Source: Prevotella sp.
GTDB lineage: Bacteria; Bacteroidota; Bacteroidia; Bacteroidales; Bacteroidaceae
NCBI GenBank assembly: GCA_016284635.1
Contig: JAEEPF010000016.1
Span: forward strand, 1 to 35,796
Length of the DNA: 35,796 nucleotides
Direction of reading: 5' to 3'
In this document: piece after piece, positions 1 through 7,669 of the stretch
How the letters are laid out: each line of letters opens with the position of its first letter
Position numbering within the stretch: position 1 is the first letter of the stretch
Translations under genes and position numbers: made by a program
Notes under the pieces: model-generated
What the model was told of the DNA's origin: nothing
Seen by the model: only the letters and a program-made list of their open reading frames with translations
Database searches by the model: none

Positions 1-1034
1 CCGCAGTCGCTGACAGAAATTTCGGTAGTCAGGTCACCATTCAGCGAGAAGGTAGCGTCTAAGTTGCTGCCACCCATCAGCGCTACCAGCAAATCGAGGA
101 TAGTACCAGATCCTGTGTATTTTGACAGGTCAATCTCCTTGTCTGTGTACTCAAGCATACTCCAGAGATCCATCATATTCTTGCCATTATGCACGAAAGT
201 AAGATACGTGCCAACCTTGTTGGTTTCAGGATCCTGAGTAAAGATGAAGTTGAGGTCTGTGGCATCGGCAGCATGCTTTCCGTCTGGACTGTCGGGAGCA
301 GCAGATTGAAGGGTTCCAACAATGTTGACACCATCGGTTCTGGGATTAATAAACTCAGATTCACCGCTCATATCAAACTGATTCGTGAACCCACCTTTAA
401 AAGCATCTACCCAATTTCCATCACCATTTCCGGCAAGCGTAAATTCGAAATCTGAGGGGACGAGAATCACAACAGCCAACTCTTCATTGCCCAAACGCTT
501 GGCAAGCTGCTTGTAGGTGTCACCACTTGCCTTCAACGTCAGCTTGTTAGATATCACTATTGGGGTTTCCGGGTTGATATGATTGATCATCATCTCGAAG
601 TCATCGGCTTCCTCTACGTCGAAGCCTGAGCCATCTGCCTTCATCGTGAAACGGTAGTTGAATTTCGTCAGGTCGACTGTGGCATACTGCTTGTAGCCCA
701 TCGCTGCCAGTTCGCTACCCTCTTCCACGGGCTTGACAGTCTCACGAATCTTCTGGGTAAACAGGGGGATGATGGCCTTCTCGAACTCAGGGTTGTTCAG
801 CACGGTTGTGTTGAAAGCCTGATTAATTGTGTTAGCAAGTTCCCACGAACTGAAGTTCAGGTTTTCTGCCACTTCCTTCAGGTTCTGGCGGGTGTGCTGG
901 ATAAACTCCTTGCGGTCCTTCTTAGCCTGCTCCTGCGAGGGGTTGTCATTTGCGTCGTTAGCAGAACACGATGTAATTACACTTGCGCCGCAGATAAGGG
1001 TGGCGGCGAGCACCCAATTCATAATCTTTCTCAT
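1..1034 (-). CDS. Lipoprotein of unknown function, C-terminus beyond window
   Basis: A continuous reading frame runs from ATG at 1034 to the left edge, so at least 344 residues are present and the C-terminus is missing. An ATG two codons upstream (1040) is also possible. The protein begins with a lipoprotein signal peptide (MRKIMNWVLAATL, lipobox ending in Cys23), so it is probably anchored in the outer or inner membrane facing the periplasm or surface. The mature part is rich in Asp, Asn and Lys, has alternating beta-like stretches, and shows no catalytic motif I recognise. The signal peptide is nearly the same as that of the M13 peptidase at 24711, also at DNA level. A TAnnTTTG box lies about 60 bp upstream. 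Family not recognised; existence of the gene is well supported, function is unknown. Confidence 0.85.
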   Translation of the reverse strand, partial: MRKIMNWVLAATLICGASVITSCSANDANDNPSQEQAKKDRKEFIQHTRQNLKEVAENLNFSSWELANTINQAFNTTVLNNPEFEKAIIPLFTQKIRETVKPVEEGSELAAMGYKQYATVDLTKFNYRFTMKADGSGFDVEEADDFEMMINHINPETPIVISNKLTLKASGDTYKQLAKRLGNEELAVVILVPSDFEFTLAGNGDGNWVDAFKGGFTNQFDMSGESEFINPRTDGVNIVGTLQSAAPDSPDGKHAADATDLNFIFTQDPETNKVGTYLTFVHNGKNMMDLWSMLEYTDKEIDLSKYTGSGTILDLLVALMGGSNLDATFSLNGDLTTEISVSDC

Positions 1035-1093
1035 AATCATTTTAAATTAAAAATACATATTATTGTTAGTAATTGTTATTTGATTATTGACTA

Positions 1094-1101
1094 CAAAGGT
1101 A
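1094..1101 (-). promoter_or_regulatory. -7 box TACCTTTG for the lipoprotein gene
   Basis: The minus strand reads TACCTTTG, an exact match to the Bacteroidota -7 consensus TAnnTTTG, 59 bp upstream of the ATG at 1034. No -33 TTTG at the usual 19-21 bp spacing was found. Confidence 0.65.
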
Positions 1102-1210
1102 CTCAAAAAACCCGAAATATGCAAGGCCAAAATCGCCGCGAGTGAAAATTTTGCTTTAGCCGTAACTTTTTTTGCTTTAGATGTAAGTCGACCCGCCTCA
1201 CGATCCGCAA

Positions 1211-1252
1211 ATTAACGCATTTTCAACATCCATTCACGCATTTTAAACATCG
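1211..1252 (+). repeat. Two tandem 21-bp direct repeats, probable AraC operator
   Basis: Two adjacent 21-bp units (1211-1231 and 1232-1252) both follow ATTnACGCATTTT..AACATC, with about 3 differences. The period of 21 bp equals two helical turns, the usual geometry of AraC-family half-sites. The repeat lies about 73 bp upstream of the -7 box of the membrane AraC gene at 1361. It occupies most of the otherwise empty 326-bp divergent region 1035-1360, so it could serve both genes. Role is inferred. Confidence 0.6.
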
Positions 1253-1324
1253 GAAACCGACGATGAAATGGCAAAAAAACAAAACTTTTTTTGGAAAACC
1301 TGCACGATTTCACTGAAAAAGTAG

Positions 1325-1332
1325 TAATTTTG
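1325..1332 (+). promoter_or_regulatory. -7 box TAATTTTG for membrane AraC gene
   Basis: TAATTTTGC matches the extended Bacteroidota consensus TAnnTTTGC, 28 bp before the ATG at 1361. Together with the box at 1094-1101 it makes the region a divergent promoter pair. Confidence 0.65.
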
Positions 1333-1360
1333 CATTCCAAAAGAAACGATTAAAAACTAT

Positions 1361-2506
1361 ATGCCTGAACAGATAACTCCATTGTCGATATTGTATCTCC
1401 TGCTCCACGGCGCAGGAACTGCCGTGTCCGTCGTGTTGTGCCTCTACCTGCTGCTGTGTCCGGGCAAGGCCATCGCGCCCGACATCAAGTCGCCCGCACG
1501 GCTGCGCCGCTGGGCAGCGGCACTATTCGGCATCATGGCCATGGCCCACGTCTGGTGGATACTGTTCTACACATACTCGAACGACACCTGCTCGGTGATC
1601 TACGGGCTGCTCGTCGCCAACGACTGCATGGTGCTGCCGCCCGTCTTCGTCGGCACGCTGCTGACCATGCTGCAGGACCGCCACCGGCCGCTGTGGCCCA
1701 ATTTCGTCGTCATGACGCCCTGCGCGGTGATCGCTGTGCTGCAGATCGCCATGCCATCCGTCGACCTCACGACCCCGAACAAGATCTATGGACTGGTCCT
1801 CGCCGCGGCCTTCATTATATATATGGTGGTGGCCGTGAGGCAATATGGGCGGTGGCTGTGCGACAACTACGCCGACCTGGAGCACAAGGAGGTGTGGATC
1901 AGCCTTACGCTGCTCATCGGCCTCATGCTACTGCTCATGAGCTATGAATATACCGACAACTACGTGATGAACACCATCGCCCACATCATCGGATTCCCGC
2001 TGGCGGGCCTCCTGCTCTGGCGCGTGGATACATTGAAAGACCTGAGCACCGACAGCCTCACCCACGAGCCCTGTTCGGCACAAAGTGAAGTTTGCCTGAG
2101 CAAGCACTCGGCCATGCCGCCTTGCGAAGCCAAGAGCCCCTCTCCCAAGGGCGATGCCTTACATATCGGACAACTGCTGGCGAAGCACTGCGAGGACGCG
2201 CAGCTCTACCTGCAGACAGATCTGACCCTGTCGCAGCTCTCGGCAGCCATTGGCATGAACCGATACTATCTCAGCCAGTATTTCGCCAGTCAGAACACAA
2301 GCTACTATGAATACATCCACGACCTTCGCATCCGTCACTTCATAGCCCGCTACCGTGAGCTTGCCGTCGCACATAAGCCCATTGTCGCCCAGCAGCTGGC
2401 CCTGGAGAGCGGCTACCGCAGCTACAGCACCTTCAGCACCGCCTTCAAGCAGCGCATGCACAAAAGCGTCGCTGCCTGGATGCACGAAGAGGCATCGAAA
2501 TTATAA
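1361..2506 (+). CDS. Membrane-anchored AraC-family transcriptional regulator
   Basis: 381 residues. The first ~225 residues hold about six or seven hydrophobic segments, followed by a polar linker (~230-265) and a C-terminal AraC-type double helix-turn-helix (~268-375: AAIGMNRYYLSQYF, then LALESGYRSYSTFSTAFKQ). Tethering of an AraC DNA-binding domain to a polytopic membrane sensor implies that a membrane or periplasmic signal is passed directly to DNA; this is inference from architecture. The protein is paralogous to the one at 26818: both have a WW after the second or third helix, LLQDR.R.LWP-like and YADLE.KEVW.SL motifs, and a WRV(D/E)TL before the linker. It probably binds the 21-bp direct repeat upstream of its own gene. 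GC content is clearly higher than in the paralogue, which suggests different histories. It is followed after 46 bp by the DUF4139 gene, which may be co-transcribed. Confidence 0.85.
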   Translation: MPEQITPLSILYLLLHGAGTAVSVVLCLYLLLCPGKAIAPDIKSPARLRRWAAALFGIMAMAHVWWILFYTYSNDTCSVIYGLLVANDCMVLPPVFVGTLLTMLQDRHRPLWPNFVVMTPCAVIAVLQIAMPSVDLTTPNKIYGLVLAAAFIIYMVVAVRQYGRWLCDNYADLEHKEVWISLTLLIGLMLLLMSYEYTDNYVMNTIAHIIGFPLAGLLLWRVDTLKDLSTDSLTHEPCSAQSEVCLSKHSAMPPCEAKSPSPKGDALHIGQLLAKHCEDAQLYLQTDLTLSQLSAAIGMNRYYLSQYFASQNTSYYEYIHDLRIRHFIARYRELAVAHKPIVAQQLALESGYRSYSTFSTAFKQRMHKSVAAWMHEEASKL

Positions 2507-2552
2507 ACCGAAAATAAACCGCACAAAAGATAATCAATTATATTAAACCTCT

Positions 2553-4463
2553 ATGAATATTAAGCGTAAAATGATGATTGCCATTTGCCTGATGGCAGCA
2601 GTTATGACTAAGGCTATTGAGAAGCAGACTGCTTCGATCAACAAAGTTACTGTGTTTACCAATGGTGCCCAGGTGGAGCGTTCTAAGAGTGTAAACCTGA
2701 TGCCAGGCGAACAAGTGGTGACGTTTACTGGGTTTTCTCCACATATGGACAAAAAGAGCTTGCAGGTTAAGGCCAAGGGGCATCTCACGATATTAGGCGT
2801 AAGCGAGCGAACTGCTCACCCTGATTCGGCTGCACAAATCAAGAAACTGCACGATGCAGAGGATGAGGTGAAGGCAGTGGAACGTCGTATCCAGCAGGCA
2901 AAGGATGAGCAAGAGATGCTGACCGCGCAGCTGGAACTGGTTAAAACCAACTGCTCGGTGGCAGGCAGGACAGTGGCCACACCATTGGCAAATATCAAGG
3001 AACTGAACGCCTACTATGCCCAGCAGGTGCTTTCGGTAAAGAAACGCAGCCAGGAGCTGGACGAGCAGTTGCAAAAACTGAATGATGAACTGAAACGCAA
3101 ACAGAAAACGTGCGACTCGATAGCAAAACTGAAGTTGAAGAGCGTCACCGAGATTGATGTTAAGGTGGATGCCAAACAAGCCGGTCGTGCCGATTTCGAC
3201 ATTACCTATTATGTGAAGAATGCAGGATGGTTCCCCAGCTACGACATACGTTCTAACAGCACTAAGGAACCATTGCTTCTGTCGTACAAAGCCAACATCT
3301 ATCAAAACACTAAGGAAGAGTGGAAAAACGTGCCCGTAACGCTCTCGTCGGCCAATCCGAATCGCTCTAACGTTGCACCACAACTAAAAACGTACTGGCT
3401 GGATTATGGGCTGTCGGCTCCTACTTATAATATTGATTCTGACGGTAGTAATGTTGTTAGCGGAAAGATTGTTTCTGCCGATGACGGTGATCCAATGATT
3501 GGAGCAGCTGTTAAGGTAAAGGGTACTAATCTAGGTACAGTTTCTGATGTGGATGGTCATTATTCCATTGTCCTGCCACAAAACAGTCGCCAGCTTACGT
3601 TCTCATATGTAGGCTATCTGAGCCAGACACACACTGTAGATCCTGGTTCTACACTTAACATACGCCTGAAAGAGGACCAAGCTGCCCTTCAAGAAGTTGT
3701 GGTTATGGGCTATGGTACATCAAAGAAGGGACGCAGATCAAAATCTGATGGCGTAATAATGAAAGCGAAAGAGAGCATACCGGCGATGGCAGATGTTGCT
3801 GTGGAAGAAGAGATGGACGAGAGCGAAGTGATTGCAGTCAATCAGCAGCAGGCACAGTTCGGCTATGAGTTCGACATCAAGCAGCTGCTGACATTGCCCG
3901 ATGGTGGCAAGACGACTACTACTGAGATTGCCCGTCATCAGTTGCCAGCGTCATATGAGTATCGTGGCATACCCAAAATTGACAAGGAGTCGTTCTTAGT
4001 GGCCGATGCTACCGACTGGCAGAAACTCAACCTGATGGAGGGCGAGGCTAATGTGTACTTTGACAACTCGTTTGTGGGCAAGAGTATTCTCGATCCTACC
4101 GTAAGTAGCGACACGCTCCACTTCTCGATGGGTCGCGATCAGAGCATCCGTGTACAGCGCATCAAGGTCAGCGAGAGTTCTACACGTCGATTTTTGGGCA
4201 GCAATCAGGAGCAGACTATGAAGTGGCGCATCACCGTAAAGAACAATCGTCAGGAGAGTGTCAATATCACCGTATTCGATCAGGCCCCCATCTCACGTAA
4301 TACCAGTATCGAGGTCAGCATGGAAGAACTGAGTGATGGTCAGTTTGATAAGCAGACCGGTATCATCAAGTGGCCCCTACAGCTCCAGCCCGGCGAACAG
4401 CGTGACCTGATTCTGCAATACAAGGTAAAATATCCCAAGAACCGCCGTCTTAACATCGAGTAG
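2553..4463 (+). CDS. DUF4139 (MuiA-like) protein with inserted carboxypeptidase-regulatory domain
   Basis: 636 residues with an N-terminal signal peptide (to about residue 22). The order is: DUF4140-type N-terminal beta domain (~25-100); coiled coil rich in Glu/Gln/Lys (~95-190); first part of DUF4139 (~200-295); a CarboxypepD_reg-like domain (~300-375: VSGKIVSADDGDPMIGAAV...TNLGTVSDVDGHYSI); then the SusC-like junction EVVVMGYGTSKK (~380-390); and the rest of DUF4139 (~435-630). In SusC proteins the carboxypeptidase-like domain plus VVVxGYGT precedes the plug; here it sits inside another fold. Family members were named mucoidy inhibitor MuiA-like, but the molecular role is not established. 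Probably periplasmic or surface exposed. It starts 46 bp after the AraC gene and ends 41 bp before the DUF4153 gene, so all three may share transcription. Confidence 0.8.
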   Translation: MNIKRKMMIAICLMAAVMTKAIEKQTASINKVTVFTNGAQVERSKSVNLMPGEQVVTFTGFSPHMDKKSLQVKAKGHLTILGVSERTAHPDSAAQIKKLHDAEDEVKAVERRIQQAKDEQEMLTAQLELVKTNCSVAGRTVATPLANIKELNAYYAQQVLSVKKRSQELDEQLQKLNDELKRKQKTCDSIAKLKLKSVTEIDVKVDAKQAGRADFDITYYVKNAGWFPSYDIRSNSTKEPLLLSYKANIYQNTKEEWKNVPVTLSSANPNRSNVAPQLKTYWLDYGLSAPTYNIDSDGSNVVSGKIVSADDGDPMIGAAVKVKGTNLGTVSDVDGHYSIVLPQNSRQLTFSYVGYLSQTHTVDPGSTLNIRLKEDQAALQEVVVMGYGTSKKGRRSKSDGVIMKAKESIPAMADVAVEEEMDESEVIAVNQQQAQFGYEFDIKQLLTLPDGGKTTTTEIARHQLPASYEYRGIPKIDKESFLVADATDWQKLNLMEGEANVYFDNSFVGKSILDPTVSSDTLHFSMGRDQSIRVQRIKVSESSTRRFLGSNQEQTMKWRITVKNNRQESVNITVFDQAPISRNTSIEVSMEELSDGQFDKQTGIIKWPLQLQPGEQRDLILQYKVKYPKNRRLNIE

Positions 4464-4504
4464 TCAAACGGTTTTAAGAATTTGATAATAATCCAACATT
4501 GAAG

Positions 4505-6139
4505 ATGAGTACAAAACTTAAATCCTTATTGCAGCAGTTGTTGCAGAGTCCACGACGGTTCCCTGTTGAACTGGCCTTGGGAGTGGTGTTCTTTATCATT
4601 GCCGTATGGGATAGTGAGACTCGCGAATGGAGTGAGAAGACGGCAGAGTATGTAAGTGCAATAAATGGCGACATCCTTTGGTTCTTCGTACCGCTGATGG
4701 CGCTGACCTTCTGGCTCCATCGAGTGAACCGCTGGGCTTATTATGCCTCGTTTTTCCTCTTCCTGCCATTGATGATGCTCGACTTGAAGCCCTTCCTTTG
4801 GACTTACGGCTTTGCTTTCACCTACGTCTTGGCGGCGATTCTGCTCATTATCGGTTATAAGAAGATGGACAACCGTTCGTTTGCGGCTCATGCTCTGCAT
4901 GTGGCCACCCAGATGTTCTTCGGACTGCTCATCTCCGGCATACTAAACATAGCGGTAATAGCCATCGTTGCCTCCTTCTTCTATATCTTCGGTATCGAAG
5001 ATTCCTGGCATTTCTACGAGCATATCTACCAGTTTATCTGGTTCGTACTGGCTCCGCAGGTGTGCTGCACTCTTATCCGTCAGAACGAAGACGAGGTGGC
5101 CGAGCCTTTCAAGATACTCCGACTCATCCTTAATTTCATCCTATCTCCAGCCGTCATCATCTACACCGTCATACTATACACCTATTTTATAAAGATAGCA
5201 TTCGAATGGGATCTGCCCAAGGGTGGTGTGGCTTGGATGGTCATGGGATTCATTACCGTTGCATTGATAGGTCGCGTGGCTCAGTCGATACTCAGCCAGC
5301 GATATTACGATTGGTTCTACAAACGGTTCACGCTGATTGCCATTCCTCCACTTATCATGTACTGGATCGGCTCCATCTACCGCATCCGTCTCTACAGCTT
5401 CACAGAGAGTCGTTTCTATCTGATGGTGGCAGGTGTGCTGATGACGCTCTTTGTACTGATGCTGTTCCGTACTCGCACCCGTCGCTATCAGCTCATGGCA
5501 CTCATCTTCGGAGCGGCCATCATCCTCTTCACCTATATCCCCGGCATCTCTGCCAAAAGTATCGGCCTAAGCTGTCAGAAGCAGCGACTCACAGAACTTA
5601 TTAGCGAACTGAAACTGACAGATACCAAGACGGGCAAGTTGAACGATGATCTCGACACCTGGAGCATCAAGCAGGACAGTATGTTGTGCGAGCGATACAA
5701 GGATGTCACTAGTGTCATCAAATATGTACGCGATGAAATCGGCGACAAGGAATTTGAGGCGAAATACGGCAAATGGTCGCATTCGGAGTATAGCTTCAAC
5801 TACGCCAATAATACTGACACTGTCTATATTAGTGCCAACACATATATCAGGAGAAAGCCAGTAGAGTTGGGCGAATACACTATTATACTCCCCTCAAAAG
5901 CATACCAATACAACTACGATGACACGACGGTTACTGTCACCCTGAATAAGGATACCGTACTCGAATATCCTATTCAAAAGATCGTCTGGCAGGACACATC
6001 GCTCCTGCGTCATCCAGAACAACTGCTCACTTATCGCAATGACTCACTGATGCTGGTACTCGAAGGTATATGCATTAAAGACACCGTCATTACAGATGTC
6101 AGGTACTATGGTCTCCAGCTATTCAAGAGGCAAAAATAA
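4505..6139 (+). CDS. DUF4153 family integral membrane protein
   Basis: 544 residues from the ATG at 4505; a TTG six bases upstream is in frame but less likely. About ten to twelve hydrophobic segments fill residues ~20-360, including signatures I associate with DUF4153 (LRLILNFILSP, DLPKGGVAWMV, TESRFYLM). The C-terminal ~180 residues are soluble, contain KxxRLTELISELKL, and probably lie on one face of the membrane. No catalytic motif is evident and the function of the family is unknown. It follows the DUF4139 gene in the same orientation. No T-run terminator follows it; only a weak hairpin at 6171-6193. Confidence 0.8.
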   Translation: MSTKLKSLLQQLLQSPRRFPVELALGVVFFIIAVWDSETREWSEKTAEYVSAINGDILWFFVPLMALTFWLHRVNRWAYYASFFLFLPLMMLDLKPFLWTYGFAFTYVLAAILLIIGYKKMDNRSFAAHALHVATQMFFGLLISGILNIAVIAIVASFFYIFGIEDSWHFYEHIYQFIWFVLAPQVCCTLIRQNEDEVAEPFKILRLILNFILSPAVIIYTVILYTYFIKIAFEWDLPKGGVAWMVMGFITVALIGRVAQSILSQRYYDWFYKRFTLIAIPPLIMYWIGSIYRIRLYSFTESRFYLMVAGVLMTLFVLMLFRTRTRRYQLMALIFGAAIILFTYIPGISAKSIGLSCQKQRLTELISELKLTDTKTGKLNDDLDTWSIKQDSMLCERYKDVTSVIKYVRDEIGDKEFEAKYGKWSHSEYSFNYANNTDTVYISANTYIRRKPVELGEYTIILPSKAYQYNYDDTTVTVTLNKDTVLEYPIQKIVWQDTSLLRHPEQLLTYRNDSLMLVLEGICIKDTVITDVRYYGLQLFKRQK

Positions 6140-6170
6140 TTAAACATATTGAAGTCCATCAGCATCAAGC

Positions 6171-6193
6171 TGCAAAGGGTCTGCCCCTCTGCA
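6171..6193. other. Weak hairpin after DUF4153 gene
   Basis: TGCAAAGGG and CCCTCTGCA can pair with one mismatch around a 5-nt loop. No T-run follows on either strand, so terminator activity is uncertain. It lies between the converging DUF4153 and lipoprotein units. Confidence 0.3.
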
Positions 6194-6215
6194 AGCACTT
6201 GACGGCAAACTTATT

Positions 6216-6275
6216 CTACTCACGCCACAGTTGCTGGGCGAGTTTCTTCTTGATGTTGAGGGGTGTGGCTTTCAT
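6216..6275 (-). pseudogene. Possible 5' stump of the radical-SAM enzyme gene partner
   Basis: The stop of the lipoprotein at 6272 overlaps an ATG at 6275 by ATGA, exactly the coupling seen between the two lipoproteins. The frame encodes MKATPLNIKKKLAQQLWRE and then a TAG. The start resembles, from memory, the N-termini of the radical SAM enzymes that accompany this lipoprotein family (short LKKkiAlqLfR.y-like start before the Cys-rich core). No CxxxCxxC core follows; downstream sequence is non-coding. I infer that the enzyme gene was truncated, but the match is short and could be chance. Confidence 0.4.
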
Positions 6276-6715
6276 TTCTTTTTCTGTTTAAGTTTAATAT
6301 TGGCAGTCACCTCATACTTCCCCTCATACCATCCGCTACCTTTTTCCACTTCTTTCTTCGGGAGATCCCAGATATCGATGGTGTCACTTTGGAACTCACC
6401 GCCATTGTCTTCGCCGTCGATGTCTTCCACATACAGTTTACCATAAAGCATCGAATGGAACTCGTCCAGTTCAAAACGACCGTTCTCGTCGGTTAGTACA
6501 TTCTGTCCTTCGCTGCCGTCGATGTAGCTATAGGGGGCTCTTACCCTGATGCCAGGAATCGGTATTCCTCCCTCATAAGTCACTTGACCTTTAATCCGAA
6601 AATCAGCATTAGGCGTGCCATACTCTACCACGGAATCGGAGCACGCCCCAAAGCCCAGCATCGTCAGTAGGGTACTCAACACAGCGTTGTACCAGCGGTT
6701 AAATCTTACTTTCAT
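6272..6715 (-). CDS. Radical-SAM-associated-type putative lipoprotein (second copy)
   Basis: 147 residues. The N-terminus MKVRFNRWYNAVL is shared almost exactly with the upstream gene and is the hallmark, as I recall it, of the rSAM/lipoprotein system family (TIGR04133/TIGR04134 in my memory). A lipobox ends in Cys25. The mature part is a carboxypeptidase-regulatory-like beta sandwich (IKGQVTYEGGIPIPGIRV ... LTDENGRFEL), then the conserved VEDIDGEDNGGEFQSDTIDI and a Lys-rich tail. The start codon overlaps the stop of the upstream lipoprotein by 4 nt (ATGA), so translation is probably coupled. The expected radical SAM enzyme is absent from the window. Substrate or structural role is unknown. 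Confidence 0.8.
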   Translation of the reverse strand: MKVRFNRWYNAVLSTLLTMLGFGACSDSVVEYGTPNADFRIKGQVTYEGGIPIPGIRVRAPYSYIDGSEGQNVLTDENGRFELDEFHSMLYGKLYVEDIDGEDNGGEFQSDTIDIWDLPKKEVEKGSGWYEGKYEVTANIKLKQKKK

Positions 6716-7176
6716 CTCTTCTTCAGTTTGACGTTCATATTCAATTCATAGCGGTAGCTATCATCCATATGCACGGCTTTTTCGTAGTCGATGTCGAGTG
6801 TGTCACTCAGGAACTCGCCACCATTGGCCACGCCGTCGATATCCTCGACAATCAACTTCGTTTCAGGGTTTCCTGGTGTTGTCGCAAAAGAAATATCGTA
6901 CTTACCTGATGCATCTGTTAGGACGGAGTCGCGGGCATAGACCTCCTTTTTCCCATCAGCAGAAGGACTACTCATGATGATCTTCACAGACGTCTTGATT
7001 CCCTGAACGGGCGTACCTGCTTCATCCGTCACCTGTCCTTTAATCTGATATCCAGCAACCGGCACGCCATACATCAGAGCATCTGCCGAATCTTCAGAAG
7101 ATGAGCACCCATAGCCCAGCATCGACATCAGGGCAGCCAACACAGCGTTGTACCAACGGTTAAATCTTACTTTCAT
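6712..7176 (-). CDS. Radical-SAM-associated-type putative lipoprotein (first copy)
   Basis: 154 residues if started at the ATG at 7176; an in-frame ATG at 7224 would add 16 residues that do not look like a signal peptide, so the internal start is chosen because it gives MKVRFNRWYNAVL as in the neighbour. Lipobox Cys24 (GYGCSSSE). The mature domain is the same beta-sandwich type (IKGQVTDEAGTPVQGIKT ... LTDASGKYDIS) followed by VEDIDGVANGGEFLSDTLDI and ending in LKKR. It is about 15 residues longer than the copy at 6272, mainly in the first half. The pair looks like a tandem duplication. No exact TAnnTTTG box was found upstream. Confidence 0.8.
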   Translation of the reverse strand: MKVRFNRWYNAVLAALMSMLGYGCSSSEDSADALMYGVPVAGYQIKGQVTDEAGTPVQGIKTSVKIIMSSPSADGKKEVYARDSVLTDASGKYDISFATTPGNPETKLIVEDIDGVANGGEFLSDTLDIDYEKAVHMDDSYRYELNMNVKLKKR

Positions 7177-7300
7177 ATTCGTTACGTTTTTAAATTGTCT
7201 TCTATTATTATAACTGACAAACACCTAAAACCTTGCACGAAATTCCGTTAAATAATCTTAATCGCTACCAAATTCTTTGCAAAACGCCCTTCATAGCGAG

Positions 7301-7334
7301 CAAAAAGAAAGTTCTTCCGATTGGCGGAAGAACT
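7301..7334 (-). terminator. Intrinsic terminator of the 33-residue peptide gene
   Basis: A perfect 10-bp stem (AGTTCTTCCG / CGGAAGAACT at 7310-7319 and 7325-7334) with a 5-nt loop is followed on the minus strand by TTTCTTTTTG. On the plus strand the stem is also followed by ATTCCTTTTT, so it may work both ways. It ends the small transcript that starts near 7520. Confidence 0.7.
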
Positions 7335-7392
7335 ATTCCTTTTTAGCCGTGCGTAGCGCTTTTTCATCTTTGGAGTCGGACCTCCGAAAGTG

Positions 7393-7494
7393 TCAGGTGT
7401 ACCAAATAGATGGCAACTGCTTGGGGTCACTTGGCTCAACCGAATTAAGGTTGACCTCCCTACTCTCTTCTTTCAATTCGTTCATAGTTGACAT
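7393..7494 (-). CDS. Unrecognised 33-residue peptide
   Basis: ATG at 7494 opens a 33-codon frame ending in TGA at 7393-7395. The peptide begins MSTMNELKEESREV and ends QLPSIWYT; it is acidic in the first half, has two proline-containing turns, no signal peptide, no Cys, and no Gly-Gly leader. The case for a real gene is the context, not the sequence: an exact TATATTTGC promoter box 31 bp upstream, a perfect AAGGAGG Shine-Dalgarno with 7-nt spacing, and an intrinsic terminator about 60 bp after the stop. A strong Shine-Dalgarno is rare in this phylum. The transcript would be about 210-220 nt. It lies upstream of, and co-oriented with, the lipoprotein pair; a leader-peptide or regulatory role is possible. 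Function unknown. Confidence 0.6.
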   Translation of the reverse strand: MSTMNELKEESREVNLNSVEPSDPKQLPSIWYT

Positions 7495-7501
7495 AAGCAA
7501 T

Positions 7502-7508
7502 CCTCCTT
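7502..7508 (-). promoter_or_regulatory. Perfect Shine-Dalgarno AAGGAGG
   Basis: The minus strand reads TAAAGGAGGA seven bases before the ATG at 7494. It is the only clear, well-placed Shine-Dalgarno I saw in the window and decides the start of the small ORF. Confidence 0.7.
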
Positions 7509-7525
7509 TAGATATGTTGTTGTCG

Positions 7526-7533
7526 CAAATATA
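7526..7533 (-). promoter_or_regulatory. -7 box TATATTTG for the 33-residue peptide gene
   Basis: TATATTTGCG on the minus strand matches TAnnTTTGC. The start of transcription would be near 7520, giving a leader of about 25 nt that contains the Shine-Dalgarno. Confidence 0.65.
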
Positions 7534-7669
7534 AGGAATTTTTTGTCAAATTGTACACTTGAGGGCCATATTTTACGACAGATTAACACTTTTATGCAGT
7601 TTTGTGTATTACTATTCACGAAATATTCACGGTTATCGTCTGCAAGCATCTATAGGATTGTTGCTCTGC

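Noticed and set aside
7177..7224. Longer start for the first radical-SAM-type lipoprotein
   Set aside because: The extension has no signal-peptide character and the sister gene starts at the equivalent MKVRFNRW.
7248..7383. Small frame starting MKKRYARLKRNSSSANRK after the 33-residue peptide
   Set aside because: It covers the terminator hairpin, so the transcript would end inside it; no separate promoter.
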